DNA of 32,512 bases from Lentisphaeria bacterium (GTDB lineage Bacteria; Verrucomicrobiota; Lentisphaeria; Victivallales; UBA1829): assembly GCA_017541665.1 (NCBI GenBank), contig JAFXYP010000080.1, forward strand, positions 1 to 32,512, in the 5' to 3' direction. Positions 14,301 through 26,153 of this stretch are shown one piece after another. The notes under the pieces were generated by a model. It worked only from the letters and a program-made list of their open reading frames with translations. It had not been told where the DNA came from and made no database searches. Numbering within the stretch: the first letter of the stretch is position 1; every line of letters begins with the position of its first letter. The position numbers and the translations under genes were made by a program.

Positions 14301-15457
14301 GGCTGTTGTCCTTTCCCGTCCGAGAAGCTCAGGCCGGAAATGCTCTTCTTTTCCGGTGCGCGCAGATAAAAGCGGTTGACCAGGGAGAATCCGTCCATGC
14401 GAGTGTCGTGGTTGACGTCATATTTCAGAAGCGTGGCCAGCAGTTGTTCGCATTTGCCGCAGTGCATGCAGTTTTCCGCGCATTTCCCGGCGATGCCGCT
14501 GGTCACCCAGTCGGCGGGGAAGGACTTGTTGTCGATCCGGTACGGACGGAATCCGAACGCGTGGATCGGGTCCATCAGTCGGAGCAGGTTGCCGTCGTAG
14601 GAGCCGTTCACATAGGCCTCCACGATCTCAAGCGGGAACTTTGCTTCGCGGGTCGACAGCTTGATTGTCTCGAGCTCGGGTTCGAAGACGTGGATGTCTT
14701 CCGGGCGGATCCATGTGCAGCGCAGGAAATCCGCAAATCTCTTTTCCTGGGAGATTATGCAGTTGCAGACCAGCTCAAGGTTCAGGTTCATGTTCACCAT
14801 TTCCTGCAAGGCGTCGGAGAATTTGTGAGAGAGCATCGTTTCATGGAAGACCTGCCAGGGGCAGTTCCGCAGGCATCCGCTGTTTGCCAGCATGCAGAGT
14901 TTTTTGCCGTGGTTTCTGCACCAGGCGGCCATCGTGCGAAACGTCGGCAGGTCGCGCTGGACATCGCGGCAGATGTAGTAGGAATCGTAGAGCGGCGCGA
15001 GGTATTCCAGAGCGAGGGTGTTCCGCAGGCGCATATTGACGGAGGCGCGCACCTCGATGTCGGGGAAAGTCTTCTTGAAGAGCTTCGCGATGTACGGCGA
15101 GGTGGTCGTGACGATCTCGGGATAAAGCCCGATCTTGTCGAGGTGCCGGATGATCCCCGTTATCTGCAGGCGCTGTTCCTCCGTAAAAGCCTTTTCCCCG
15201 TAACATGTCGCGTTCGCCAGGATGTCCAGCTTCATGCCGTGGGTGCGACAGTATTTCAGATCTTCGACGATGCGGGCTTCATTGTCCGGCTCGTATTTCT
15301 TCGCTCTGGCGTTCGAAAGGCCGGGCCAGGGGAAATAGACCTCACGGAGCCTGGGCGCGAACTTTCTGGCAAGTTCGGCGAAGGATCCGGGGTCGTCCGG
15401 GCTTTTCGTCAGGAAATACCCGACGGCGAATTTCGTTCTGTTGGTGTTCTTGTTCAT
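14297..15457 (-). CDS. U32-like Fe-S protein, first of a tandem pair
   Basis: This 386-aa protein is close to its downstream neighbour along its whole length: VYFPWPGL, NATCYG(D/E)KAFT, TTTSP, RASVNMRL, CRDVQRDLPT, MLANSGCLRNCPWQ (Cys195, Cys199), IRPED, KLSTREA and the C-terminal CAENCMHCGKC (Cys326/330/333/336). The cysteines suggest two metal or Fe-S sites. Its role is unknown, and tandem duplication suggests a heterodimer, as for the UbiU-UbiV pair (inference). The open frame runs up to 15577. The promoter at 15528-15555 would start transcription near 15521, so the ATG at 15457 is chosen. No strong ribosome binding site is visible. Confidence 0.6.
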   Translation of the reverse strand: MNKNTNRTKFAVGYFLTKSPDDPGSFAELARKFAPRLREVYFPWPGLSNARAKKYEPDNEARIVEDLKYCRTHGMKLDILANATCYGEKAFTEEQRLQITGIIRHLDKIGLYPEIVTTTSPYIAKLFKKTFPDIEVRASVNMRLRNTLALEYLAPLYDSYYICRDVQRDLPTFRTMAAWCRNHGKKLCMLANSGCLRNCPWQVFHETMLSHKFSDALQEMVNMNLNLELVCNCIISQEKRFADFLRCTWIRPEDIHVFEPELETIKLSTREAKFPLEIVEAYVNGSYDGNLLRLMDPIHAFGFRPYRIDNKSFPADWVTSGIAGKCAENCMHCGKCEQLLATLLKYDVNHDTRMDGFSLVNRFYLRAPEKKSISGLSFSDGKGQQP

Positions 15458-15527
15458 CGTACAGCTGAACTGCCGGTTTCGTGAGGATTGGTCTGTCGCG
15501 TGATATCTGTATCTTTCCGCTTCAATT

Positions 15528-15555
15528 AATGTAACCCGGCTCTGTTCTTTGTCAA
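15528..15555 (-). promoter_or_regulatory. Promoter of the U32-like gene pair
   Basis: TTGACA (15555-15550) and TACATT (15533-15528) are 16 bp apart on the minus strand. It decides the start at 15457 over the longer frame. Confidence 0.75.
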
Positions 15556-15652
15556 GTTTCGTTTCCCGAAAAAGCACGAAAAAAAGGATGTTTTTCCAAA
15601 AAACAATCCGGACATGCCGTTTGCGTTTTTTTGAAAAAAAACGGATTCACGT

Positions 15653-15681
15653 TTGCAATCCCGCTTTTTTTCTGCTATATT
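15653..15681 (+). promoter_or_regulatory. Promoter of the PEGA-like lipoprotein gene
   Basis: TTGCAA (15653-15658) and TATATT (15676-15681) are spaced 17 bp, about 47 bases before the ATG at 15735. Confidence 0.7.
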
Positions 15682-15734
15682 ATATTCAACTCGCAGTTCG
15701 TTCCCGTTTTTCCTCATTTGAAAGGGTTTTCGAA

Positions 15735-16343
15735 ATGAAATTTGCTTTTCTTGCCATTTTTTCTGCCATGATCCTCGCATTCGCCTCCGGATGCTCTTTC
15801 CTGGCCCGCGGCGAACAGATCATCTCCGTTACGGTCACGCCGAGCGACGCCTCCGTCATCGCGAACGGCGTGGAGTACCACCATCTTTCGCCCATGTTCA
15901 TCGAAGTCCCGACCAGGGATGCGCTCCTGATCACGGCGTATAAGCCGGGATACCGCACCGCATTCTACGCAGCCGACAGCGAGCTTACTTTCACCGGCAA
16001 GCTTGATGCGATCGGCGGCATTCTCATCCTGCCTGCCGCGGGTCTGCTTTCCAACGGAGCATGGAGATTCACGAACAGCAACATTGAAATCAACCTTCAG
16101 CCGCTTCCGGATGCGGAGGAATCCTCCATTGAACAGGAAGCGACCCAGCGCAAACGCCAGGAAGTCGCCCGCGAGCTTCACGACCAGACTGTCAAACTTC
16201 CGGCCGTTTCCCCGACCGACGCCACCTCCAGGACGTCCGACGCCCGCAGCGTGGACCGGCACGGCGAGTCTGTGGTCAGCCAGGAACCGCTTGACAGGCA
16301 GCCCCCCGCGAATCCGGACGAGATCACGGTTGAATCGAACTGA
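15735..16343 (+). CDS. PEGA-like lipoprotein
   Basis: The 202-aa product begins with a lipoprotein signal, MKFAFLAIFSAMILAFASGC, with the lipid-bearing Cys at 20. Residues about 28-75 (VTVTPSDASVIANGVEYHHLSP, then ITAYKPGYRT) look like a PEGA-type beta domain, an extracytoplasmic module found in many envelope proteins. A hydrophobic Gly/Leu-rich patch (IGGILILPAAGLLSNGAW) follows, as in other PEGA lipoproteins. The last ~80 residues are polar, Glu/Arg/Pro-rich and probably disordered. GAAAGG precedes the ATG. It has its own promoter and terminator, so it is likely monocistronic. Exact function unknown. Confidence 0.75.
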   Translation: MKFAFLAIFSAMILAFASGCSFLARGEQIISVTVTPSDASVIANGVEYHHLSPMFIEVPTRDALLITAYKPGYRTAFYAADSELTFTGKLDAIGGILILPAAGLLSNGAWRFTNSNIEINLQPLPDAEESSIEQEATQRKRQEVARELHDQTVKLPAVSPTDATSRTSDARSVDRHGESVVSQEPLDRQPPANPDEITVESN

Positions 16344-16391
16344 CCTGCGCTTCGCATTCCCCGAACGCAACCCGGAAACATGTTTTTTCGG

Positions 16392-16424
16392 CGCCGGAGG
16401 TTCCAGTGGACTTCCGGCGTTTTT
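16392..16424 (+). terminator. Intrinsic terminator of the lipoprotein gene
   Basis: CGCCGGAGG (16392-16400) and CTTCCGGCG (16411-16419) form a 9-bp stem with one G-U pair and a 10-base loop, followed by five Ts. Confidence 0.85.
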
Positions 16425-16497
16425 GTCAATCTCCCCGATGCCGACCGTCCGGTCCCGGACAAAACGCTATCCTTTCCCCTGAACTCAACGGAGGCTC

Positions 16498-20040
<3,543 letters not shown>

Positions 20041-20041
20041 C

Positions 20042-20069
20042 TTGAAAAATAAAAAACAGACGGCATATT
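20042..20069 (+). promoter_or_regulatory. Candidate promoter after metH
   Basis: TTGAAA (20042-20047) and CATATT (20064-20069) are spaced 16 bp, starting directly after the metH stop. Transcription would start near 20076 and leave about 93 bases of leader to the ATG at 20169. The leader contains a short direct repeat, ATTATGGAACAAA twice (20089-20114). Confidence 0.5.
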
Positions 20070-20168
20070 ATTTATTTGAATCTTTTTATTATGGAACAAA
20101 TTATTATGGAACAAACCCGGCGGTCCGCGCATGCTGCGTTTTCCGCCTCAATCCAGCGGAATTACTTT

Positions 20169-21998
20169 ATGTCACAAACTCTTCAGCAGGCCCTGCATGA
20201 CCGCATCGTGATCTTCGACGGCGCGATGGGCACCGAGATATACCGGCGGAATTTCTTCGTCAATATCTCGTTCGAAAACCTCTGCCTTGCCCGCCCCGAC
20301 GTGGTCCGCGCCATCCATACGGCGTACCTCGACGCCGGGGCCGAAGTCCTTACGACCAATTCCTACGGCGCCAACCGCGCCAAGCTCATGAAGTTCGGAC
20401 TCGCCGAGCAGACCGCCGCGATCAACGAGGCCGCGGTCAAGCTCGCGCGCGAGGTCGGCGGCGACGACATCATGGTCGCCGCGTCCGTCGGACCGCTCGG
20501 CGAACTCCCGGCGTTCCTCGACCCGCTCGAAATCCTCTCCGAACAGGTCTCCGTCCTCGCCAAGGCCGCGCCCGATTTCCTGATGTTCGAGACGCTCGCC
20601 AGCCTCGCCGACCTGGATCTGGCTTTGAAATCGGTTCAGGCTGCGTCCGGCGTGCCGTTCGTGCTGAGCTTCGCCCTGGATGAAAGGGCCATGACGGCGA
20701 AGGGCGAGCCCGCCGCCGCCATCCTGAAACGCATCGCCGCATCCCCGCTGCAACCCGTCGCGGTCGGCCTCAACTGCTGCAGCGGACCCGGCGCGATGCT
20801 CCATGCGCTCGAAACGGTCCTGCCGCTCGTCGACGGACGTTTCCCCGTGATCGCCCAGCCGAACGCCGGCAACCCGCGCAGCGTGGACAACCGCATGCTC
20901 TACATGTGCAGCCCGGAGTATTTCACCACCTACGCCATGCGTTACGCCCAGCTCGGCGTGCGCGGCATCGGCGGCTGCTGCGGCACCTCGCCCGAACACA
21001 TCGCCGACATGGCGCGCAGCGTGAGCCCGCTCGCGAAGCACGCCCGCGCGGTCGAAATCGCGCCGTCCGCGCCGTCCGTCCCGCTTCAGGACCCCGTCCC
21101 GTCCGCCGAAAAAAGCTCCTTCTCCGCCAAGCTCATGGCGGGCAAGTGGGTGAACGCGGTCGAGATCGTCCCGCCGCAGGGATACCTGCTCGACACCACG
21201 ATCGCCAAGGCGAAACTCTGCGCCGAGGCCGGATTCGACGTCATCAACATCCCGGACGGTCCGCGCGCCAGCTCCCGCGTCTCCACCATCGTGACCGCCA
21301 TCAAGATCCAGCAGGAGGTCGGCATCGAGACCGTCCTGCACTGCTGCTGCCGCGACAAGAACGTGATCGGCATCCAGGCCGACCTGCTCGGCTGCGCCGC
21401 CATGGGCATCCGCAACATTCTCTTCATCACCGGCGACCCGCCGAAGCTCGGAGACTATCCGTTCGCGTCCGGCGTATTCGACCTCGACTCCATCGCTGCC
21501 GTGAAGGTGCAGGCGGCGTTGAACCGCGGCGTCGATTTCGGCGGCAAGTCCATCGGCGAACGCACCGCGGCCTTCTGCCTCGTCGGCGCCGACCCGAACG
21601 CCATCGACATGGTGCGCGAACTCCGGCGCATCCGCGAGAAGATCGACGCCGGGGCCGAGGCGGTCGTGACCCAGCCGGTCTTCGACACCGCCCCGCTCCT
21701 GCGCTTCATCGAGTCCGTTCCCGAGCTCGCCGACGGCTCCGTCCCCGTGATCGCCGGCATCTGGCCGCTCGCCAGCTTCCGCAACGCCGAGTTCATGAAG
21801 AACGAGGTCCCGGGCGTGGTCGTCCCCGACTCCGTGATGCAGCGCATGGCACGTCCCGAGACGCGCGAGGCGCAGCGCCTGGAAGGCATCGCCATCGCCC
21901 GCGAGGCCGTCGACGCCATCCGGTCCGCCGTCCGCGGCATCCACGTGAGCGCGCCCTTCGGCAACGTCGCCACGGCCATCGCCGTGATGAAGCCGTAA
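20169..21998 (+). CDS. Bifunctional homocysteine S-methyltransferase / methylenetetrahydrofolate reductase
   Basis: The 609-aa product joins two enzymes, as in the Bacillus YitJ type. Residues about 1-300 form a homocysteine methyltransferase with IVIFDGAMGTE and zinc ligands at Cys203 (GLNC) and Cys270/271 (GGCCGT). Residues about 320-605 form a 5,10-methylene-THF reductase with EIVPPQG, NIPDGPRASSR, a CCCRDKN loop, ITGDPPKLGDYP and the TQPVFD block. The reductase half would supply methyl-THF to MetH; the N-terminal half may use another methyl donor. The ATG at 20169 fits the usual start of the domain. In-frame ATGs at 20091 and 20106 would add an atypical extension and also lack a ribosome binding site, so the start is uncertain. 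Confidence 0.9.
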   Translation: MSQTLQQALHDRIVIFDGAMGTEIYRRNFFVNISFENLCLARPDVVRAIHTAYLDAGAEVLTTNSYGANRAKLMKFGLAEQTAAINEAAVKLAREVGGDDIMVAASVGPLGELPAFLDPLEILSEQVSVLAKAAPDFLMFETLASLADLDLALKSVQAASGVPFVLSFALDERAMTAKGEPAAAILKRIAASPLQPVAVGLNCCSGPGAMLHALETVLPLVDGRFPVIAQPNAGNPRSVDNRMLYMCSPEYFTTYAMRYAQLGVRGIGGCCGTSPEHIADMARSVSPLAKHARAVEIAPSAPSVPLQDPVPSAEKSSFSAKLMAGKWVNAVEIVPPQGYLLDTTIAKAKLCAEAGFDVINIPDGPRASSRVSTIVTAIKIQQEVGIETVLHCCCRDKNVIGIQADLLGCAAMGIRNILFITGDPPKLGDYPFASGVFDLDSIAAVKVQAALNRGVDFGGKSIGERTAAFCLVGADPNAIDMVRELRRIREKIDAGAEAVVTQPVFDTAPLLRFIESVPELADGSVPVIAGIWPLASFRNAEFMKNEVPGVVVPDSVMQRMARPETREAQRLEGIAIAREAVDAIRSAVRGIHVSAPFGNVATAIAVMKP

Positions 21999-22031
21999 TC
22001 CTTTTTTTTCCGAACCGCCGGGAGCCCGACC

Positions 22032-22901
22032 ATGCGCCGCCTGTTCCGTTTTTTCTTCCTCTTTTCTTTAGCCCTCTGCCTGGCCGCCTGCTCGGAGGAG
22101 AAGAAAGGCGCCCCGGGCGGCGTGGTCTCGCTTTCGCCCGCGCTGACCGAACTGGTCTGCCATCTGGGGCGCGAAGACCGCCTGATCGCCCGGAGCACGG
22201 CTTGCGACTGGCCGGAAAGCGTGAAGTCGCTTCCGACCGCGGGCGATTTCGCGGAGCCGGAACTCGAACGCATCCTCGCCATGAAGCCCGCCCTGGTCGT
22301 CTCCAACGAATTCGTGAATCCGAAGGACGCCGATGCGCTCCGCCAGGCGGGGATCGCCGTCGAGCTCCATCCGTGCGACGGGTTCGACGACTACCGCGAA
22401 TGGGTCGCCCGCATGGGATGTCTGCTTGACTGTCCCGATGAAGCCGGTACCGAGCTCAAACGCGCTGACGCCCGCATTGCGGAGTTTGAATCCGATCTGA
22501 AAATCGCCCCGGGGAAGCCGCTCCGCGCGCTCTATGTGATCTGGGACAGTCCGCTCCTCACCGCGGGCGCGGATTCCCTCCCGGACGCCGTCGGCCGCCT
22601 CGCCGGACTGGAGAATATCGTGAAGTCGGAGAAGGGCTATCCGTCCATTTCGCTGGAATTCGTGCTGAAGGAGGACCCGGACGTGATCGTCTGGTTCGCG
22701 CACGGCAAGGACTGGAAATCCAACCCGTCCTGGAGCGGCATCCGCGCCATCCGGCAGGGGCATGTCCTGATCCCGCGCGACGACTCAGCGCTGCTTCGTC
22801 CGGGGCCGCGCATCTTCGACGGGATCGCGGACCTGAAATCCGACCTGAAAAAGATGTTCCCGTCCGGTTCATCCGCCGAGCCCGAGGGCGCCGCGCCATG
22901 A
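22032..22901 (+). CDS. BtuF-like cobalamin-binding lipoprotein of an ABC importer
   Basis: This 289-aa lipoprotein has a signal peptide with the lipid-bearing Cys at 20 (LCLAAC). It has the two-lobed helical-backbone fold of BtuF/FhuD-type binding proteins. Visible parts are VVSLSPALTELVCHLGREDRLIARS at the start, KPALVVSNEF, a long linking helix, and PDVIVWF followed by WSGIRAIRQGHVLIP near the end. Cobalamin is inferred mainly from context: it follows metH and is coupled to a permease and an ATPase of the BtuCD/FecCD type. A siderophore or haem substrate is possible. GGGAG precedes the ATG. Its stop overlaps the next start (ATGA). Confidence 0.78.
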   Translation: MRRLFRFFFLFSLALCLAACSEEKKGAPGGVVSLSPALTELVCHLGREDRLIARSTACDWPESVKSLPTAGDFAEPELERILAMKPALVVSNEFVNPKDADALRQAGIAVELHPCDGFDDYREWVARMGCLLDCPDEAGTELKRADARIAEFESDLKIAPGKPLRALYVIWDSPLLTAGADSLPDAVGRLAGLENIVKSEKGYPSISLEFVLKEDPDVIVWFAHGKDWKSNPSWSGIRAIRQGHVLIPRDDSALLRPGPRIFDGIADLKSDLKKMFPSGSSAEPEGAAP

Positions 22902-23860
22902 AGATCGCGCGCATCATCCTGATCTATCTCGCCGCCGCATTGGCCGCGGCCGTGTGCGGCGTGCTGTTCGGCGCCGCCCGCGTCCCGCTGTCCGAATTCG
23001 TGCAGGACGGCGCATTGAACCCCATCGTGGAGCTCCGCATCGTGAGGACCGCCGCGGCGGCCGTCGTGGGCGCTTCGCTGGCCGTCTCCGGGCTGGTGTT
23101 CCAGGCCGTGCTCCGCAATTCCCTGGCGGAACCCTTCCTGCTCGGCGTCTCCGGCGGCGCGGGGCTCGGCGCGGCGGGCGCGATCATCCTCGGGTTCAGC
23201 GCGTGGGGCTTCATGTCCGTGCCGCTCTTCGCCCTGCTGGGCGCGATTGCGGCGAACCTTCTGGTTTTCGCGGCGGTCCGCAGGCGCACGGCGGAGGAAC
23301 TCCTTCTCGGCGGCGTGATGATCGGCACGCTCGCCTCGAGCCTGCTCATGGTGCTGATCACTTTTTCGCATTCGCACGACATGGCCGGCGTGATCTGGTG
23401 GATGCTCGGGAGCGTGCAGAACGTCGATCCCGCGCGTCAGCTCGCGCCCGCCGCCGTCCTGCTCTGCGCCGCGACGGTCTTTCTTCTCTTCCGCGCCGGC
23501 GACGTCGACCTGCTCACGTTCGGACCGGAGTACGCCTGGAACCACGGCGTGAACGCCCGCCTGATGACGGTCGTGCTGCTCGCGCTCGCCTCGCTTCTGG
23601 CGGCAGTCACGGTCTCCATGGCCGGGATCATCGGGTTCTGCGGGCTCGTGGTACCTCACATCGTGCGGCGTCTGCACGGCGGTTCCCACCGGAAGATCCT
23701 GATCCCCGCCGCGCTCGCCGGGGCGGTGTTCCTGATGCTGGCTGATATCCTCGGCCGCGTGGCTTCCCCGGTCCGCGAACTCCCGGTCGGCATGGTCACG
23801 GCGGCGGTCGGCTGTCCCGTCTTCCTGTGGCTTTTGAACAGGAGCCGCGCCGGATCATGA
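22898..23860 (+). CDS. BtuC/FecCD-type ABC importer permease
   Basis: The 320-aa permease has about nine to ten membrane spans of the FecCD family. Characteristic blocks are FQAVLRNSLAEPFLLGVSGGAGLGA near the first third, the coupling region around GSVQNVDP, and IIGFCGLVVPHIVRRLHGGSHRKILIP before the last helices, followed by ELPVGMVTAAVGCPVFLWLL. The inserts LLGVSGGA and GLVVPH match BtuC- and FhuB-type permeases. It starts by ATGA overlap with the binding-protein gene and ends by ATGA overlap with the ATPase gene, so the three are one translationally coupled unit. Confidence 0.88.
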   Translation: MKIARIILIYLAAALAAAVCGVLFGAARVPLSEFVQDGALNPIVELRIVRTAAAAVVGASLAVSGLVFQAVLRNSLAEPFLLGVSGGAGLGAAGAIILGFSAWGFMSVPLFALLGAIAANLLVFAAVRRRTAEELLLGGVMIGTLASSLLMVLITFSHSHDMAGVIWWMLGSVQNVDPARQLAPAAVLLCAATVFLLFRAGDVDLLTFGPEYAWNHGVNARLMTVVLLALASLLAAVTVSMAGIIGFCGLVVPHIVRRLHGGSHRKILIPAALAGAVFLMLADILGRVASPVRELPVGMVTAAVGCPVFLWLLNRSRAGS

Positions 23861-24624
23861 AGCTGAACTCGGACCAACTCGTCTACACGCATCCCGGGGC
23901 GCGGAAGCCGATTTTGAACGGCATTTCCCTCGAAGTCGCGCCGGGCCGGATCTCCGCCCTGCTCGGACGCAACGGGTCCGGCAAATCGACGCTCGTGCGA
24001 CTGCTTTCCGGCTATCTGAAGCCCGATTCCGGCTCCGTGGTCCTCGACGGCCGCCCCGTGGCCGACTGGTCCCCGGCGGAACGCGTGCGCCGCCTGGCCG
24101 TCGTCCAGCAGCAGGTCGACATCCCGCTGACCGACTACACCGTCCGGGAGACCGTCGCGATGGGGCTGACCGGCGTGTCCCGGCTGTCCGGGATGCTGTC
24201 GCCGGAGCAGTCGGACCGTCTGGAACGCACGCTGGAAATGCTGGACCTGGCGCCTCTGGGCGGTCGTCTGTGCGGATCGCTGTCCGGCGGGGAGCGCCAG
24301 CGCGTCTTCACGGCCGCCGCCCTGGTGCGTTCGCCGGGGCTGCTCCTGCTTGACGAGCCGACTTCCGCCGCCGATCCGGCCGTCACGAGGAAGACCGTGT
24401 CGCTGCTCCGGCGCCTCGCGTCCGACGTCGGTATCCTGATCGTCACGCACGACCTCCAGCTCGCGCTCGACTGCGCCGGATACGTAATGCTCCTGCACGA
24501 CGGCCGCATCGCCGCCGCGGGGGATCCGGCGGACGTCCTGACCCCGGAAACGCTGACGCCCGTCTACGGCTGTCCGTTCCGGCGGTACGAATGCGCGGGC
24601 CGTCCTGTGATTTTGCCGGAATAA
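23857..24624 (+). CDS. BtuD/FepC-type ABC importer ATPase
   Basis: The 255-aa ATPase drives the importer. Motifs in order are Walker A GRNGSGKST (about 43-51), a Q-loop VVQQQ (about 86-90), the signature LSGGERQRV (about 143-151), Walker B LLLLDEPTS (about 163-171) and the switch His in IVTHD (about 199-203). The C-terminus GDPADVLTPETLTPVYG is typical of FecE/BtuD ATPases for cobalamin or ferric chelates. The start is the ATG at 23857 overlapping the permease stop. A GTG at 23827 in the same frame would extend into the permease gene and is not needed. Confidence 0.9.
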   Translation: MKLNSDQLVYTHPGARKPILNGISLEVAPGRISALLGRNGSGKSTLVRLLSGYLKPDSGSVVLDGRPVADWSPAERVRRLAVVQQQVDIPLTDYTVRETVAMGLTGVSRLSGMLSPEQSDRLERTLEMLDLAPLGGRLCGSLSGGERQRVFTAAALVRSPGLLLLDEPTSAADPAVTRKTVSLLRRLASDVGILIVTHDLQLALDCAGYVMLLHDGRIAAAGDPADVLTPETLTPVYGCPFRRYECAGRPVILPE

Positions 24625-24638
24625 TGACCGGAAAACGC

Positions 24639-24677
24639 CGGAATCCGATTGCAGAAGAAGGGATTCCGTGCTATATT
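24639..24677 (+). promoter_or_regulatory. tyrS promoter overlapped by an inverted repeat
   Basis: TTGCAG (24649-24654) and TATATT (24672-24677) are spaced 17 bp. An 8-bp perfect inverted repeat, CGGAATCC (24639-24646) and GGATTCCG (24661-24668), brackets the -35 box. It could be an operator or a weak hairpin at the end of the importer transcript. No T-box leader is visible. Confidence 0.65.
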
Positions 24678-24718
24678 AAATAGATTTACCCGTTTTATTT
24701 GACCGGAAAGGAACAACT

Positions 24719-26005
24719 ATGGAACAGAACGCATACGATGTGCTGCGGGAACGCGGCTTCATTTACCAGTGCACGGCCGAAGCCGAACTGCACGAACTCC
24801 TCGATAAGGAAAAAGTCCGTTTCTACGTCGGGTTCGACCCGACCGGCAGCAGCCTCCACGTGGGGCATCTGCTCCCCGTCATGGCCATGCGCATCATGCA
24901 GAAGTGCGGTCACACGCCGATCGTGCTCATCGGCGGCGCGACTGCCCTCGTGGGCGATCCGTCCGGCAAGTCCACGGCGCGTCCGATCCTCTCGAAGGAG
25001 GAGGTCGCGCACAACGTCGAATGCCTGAAGTCGCAGCTCCAACGTTTCATCTCCGTGGAGAACGCGATCTTCACGAACAACGCCGATTGGTTCGCCGGCA
25101 TGCTGTACCTCGATTTTCTGCGCGACATCGGCTCCAAGTTCAGCGTGAACCGCATGCTCCAGGCGGAATCCGTGCAGATGCGCCTCAATTCCGAGGTCGG
25201 CGTCTCGTTCCTCGAGTTCAACTACATGGTCCTGCAGGGCTACGACTTTCTGCACCTCTACCGCACCCACGGCTGCCGCCTTCAGCTCGGCGGCCAGGAC
25301 CAGTGGGGCAACATCACCTGCGGCACCGAACTGGTCCGCCGCCTCGAACAGAACTCCGTCTACGGGCTCACCATGCCGCTCCTTATGGACAAGGACGGCA
25401 ACAAGTTCGGCAAATCCAACGGACACGCCGTCTGGCTCGACGCCGAACGCTACAGCACGTTCGACTACTACCAGTTCTGGCGCAACACCGACGATTCGCA
25501 GGTCGAAAAGCTCATGCTCGGATTCACCGCGCTCCCGGTCGACGAGGTCAAGCGCCTCTGCGCCCCCGGCGGCAATATCAACCGCGCCAAGGAGATCCTC
25601 GCTTACGAGGCCACCGCGCTCGCGCATGGCAAGGCCGAGGCGGAAAAGGTCTTCTGTGCTGCCGGGACCAAGTTCGGGTTCGCCGACGAAGCGGGCGCGA
25701 TCCCGACTTCCAGCGAGATCGCGAAGATCGACCTCGCCGCCGTCCGCCGCGTCGCGGCCGCCGACCTCCCGACGTTCAACCTCGAACTTCCCGCGGAGGG
25801 CATCAACATCATCACGCTCCTCGTCCAGGCCGGCCTCTGCAAGTCCAACAGCGACGCGCGCCGTCTGATCCAGGGCGGCGGCGCCTACTGCGGCGACGAA
25901 CGCGTCGCCTCCATCGACCGCATGGTCACGGCCGCCGACTTCACCGACGGCGCCATGATCCTGAAGGCAGGCAAGAAGAATCTCAAGCGGGTGGTCATCG
26001 GCTGA
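24719..26005 (+). CDS. tyrS: Tyrosyl-tRNA synthetase
   Basis: The 428-aa enzyme charges tRNA-Tyr. The class I signatures are HVGH (47-50, HIGH motif) and KFGKS (229-233, KMSKS motif). The tyrosine-binding region has YVGFDPTGSSLHVGH, and QLGGQDQWGNI follows. The C-terminal part (from about 360) is an S4-like RNA-binding domain, with AGLCKSNSDARRLIQGGGAYCGDERV. Length and layout match the bacterial TyrS type. GGAAAGGA precedes the ATG. It has its own promoter, and a terminator candidate follows at 26081-26108. Confidence 0.97.
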   Translation: MEQNAYDVLRERGFIYQCTAEAELHELLDKEKVRFYVGFDPTGSSLHVGHLLPVMAMRIMQKCGHTPIVLIGGATALVGDPSGKSTARPILSKEEVAHNVECLKSQLQRFISVENAIFTNNADWFAGMLYLDFLRDIGSKFSVNRMLQAESVQMRLNSEVGVSFLEFNYMVLQGYDFLHLYRTHGCRLQLGGQDQWGNITCGTELVRRLEQNSVYGLTMPLLMDKDGNKFGKSNGHAVWLDAERYSTFDYYQFWRNTDDSQVEKLMLGFTALPVDEVKRLCAPGGNINRAKEILAYEATALAHGKAEAEKVFCAAGTKFGFADEAGAIPTSSEIAKIDLAAVRRVAAADLPTFNLELPAEGINIITLLVQAGLCKSNSDARRLIQGGGAYCGDERVASIDRMVTAADFTDGAMILKAGKKNLKRVVIG

Positions 26006-26080
26006 TCGGATTTCCGCCTGCTTTTCCCGAAGGAAAGGACCGCTCCATGGCAGTGTTCAGACATCCGGCAACGGACGGAC

Positions 26081-26108
26081 GGAACGCCGTGCACGGCCCT
26101 TCCTTTTT
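26081..26108 (+). terminator. Terminator candidate after tyrS
   Basis: GGAA-C-GCCG and CGGC-CC-TTCC pair around a TGCA loop, followed by five Ts. It sits only 46 bases before the helicase start. The helicase pair therefore needs read-through or an unseen promoter. Confidence 0.55.
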
Positions 26109-26153
26109 GTCCGCGGCGGACCGCCGGTCCCCTGTCCGGTCGGAGGCCGCGCC

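Noticed and set aside
16344..16497. Cobalamin or SAM riboswitch upstream of metH
   Set aside because: The gap holds the terminator of the preceding gene and about 70 more bases, without a B12 box or SAM-type core.
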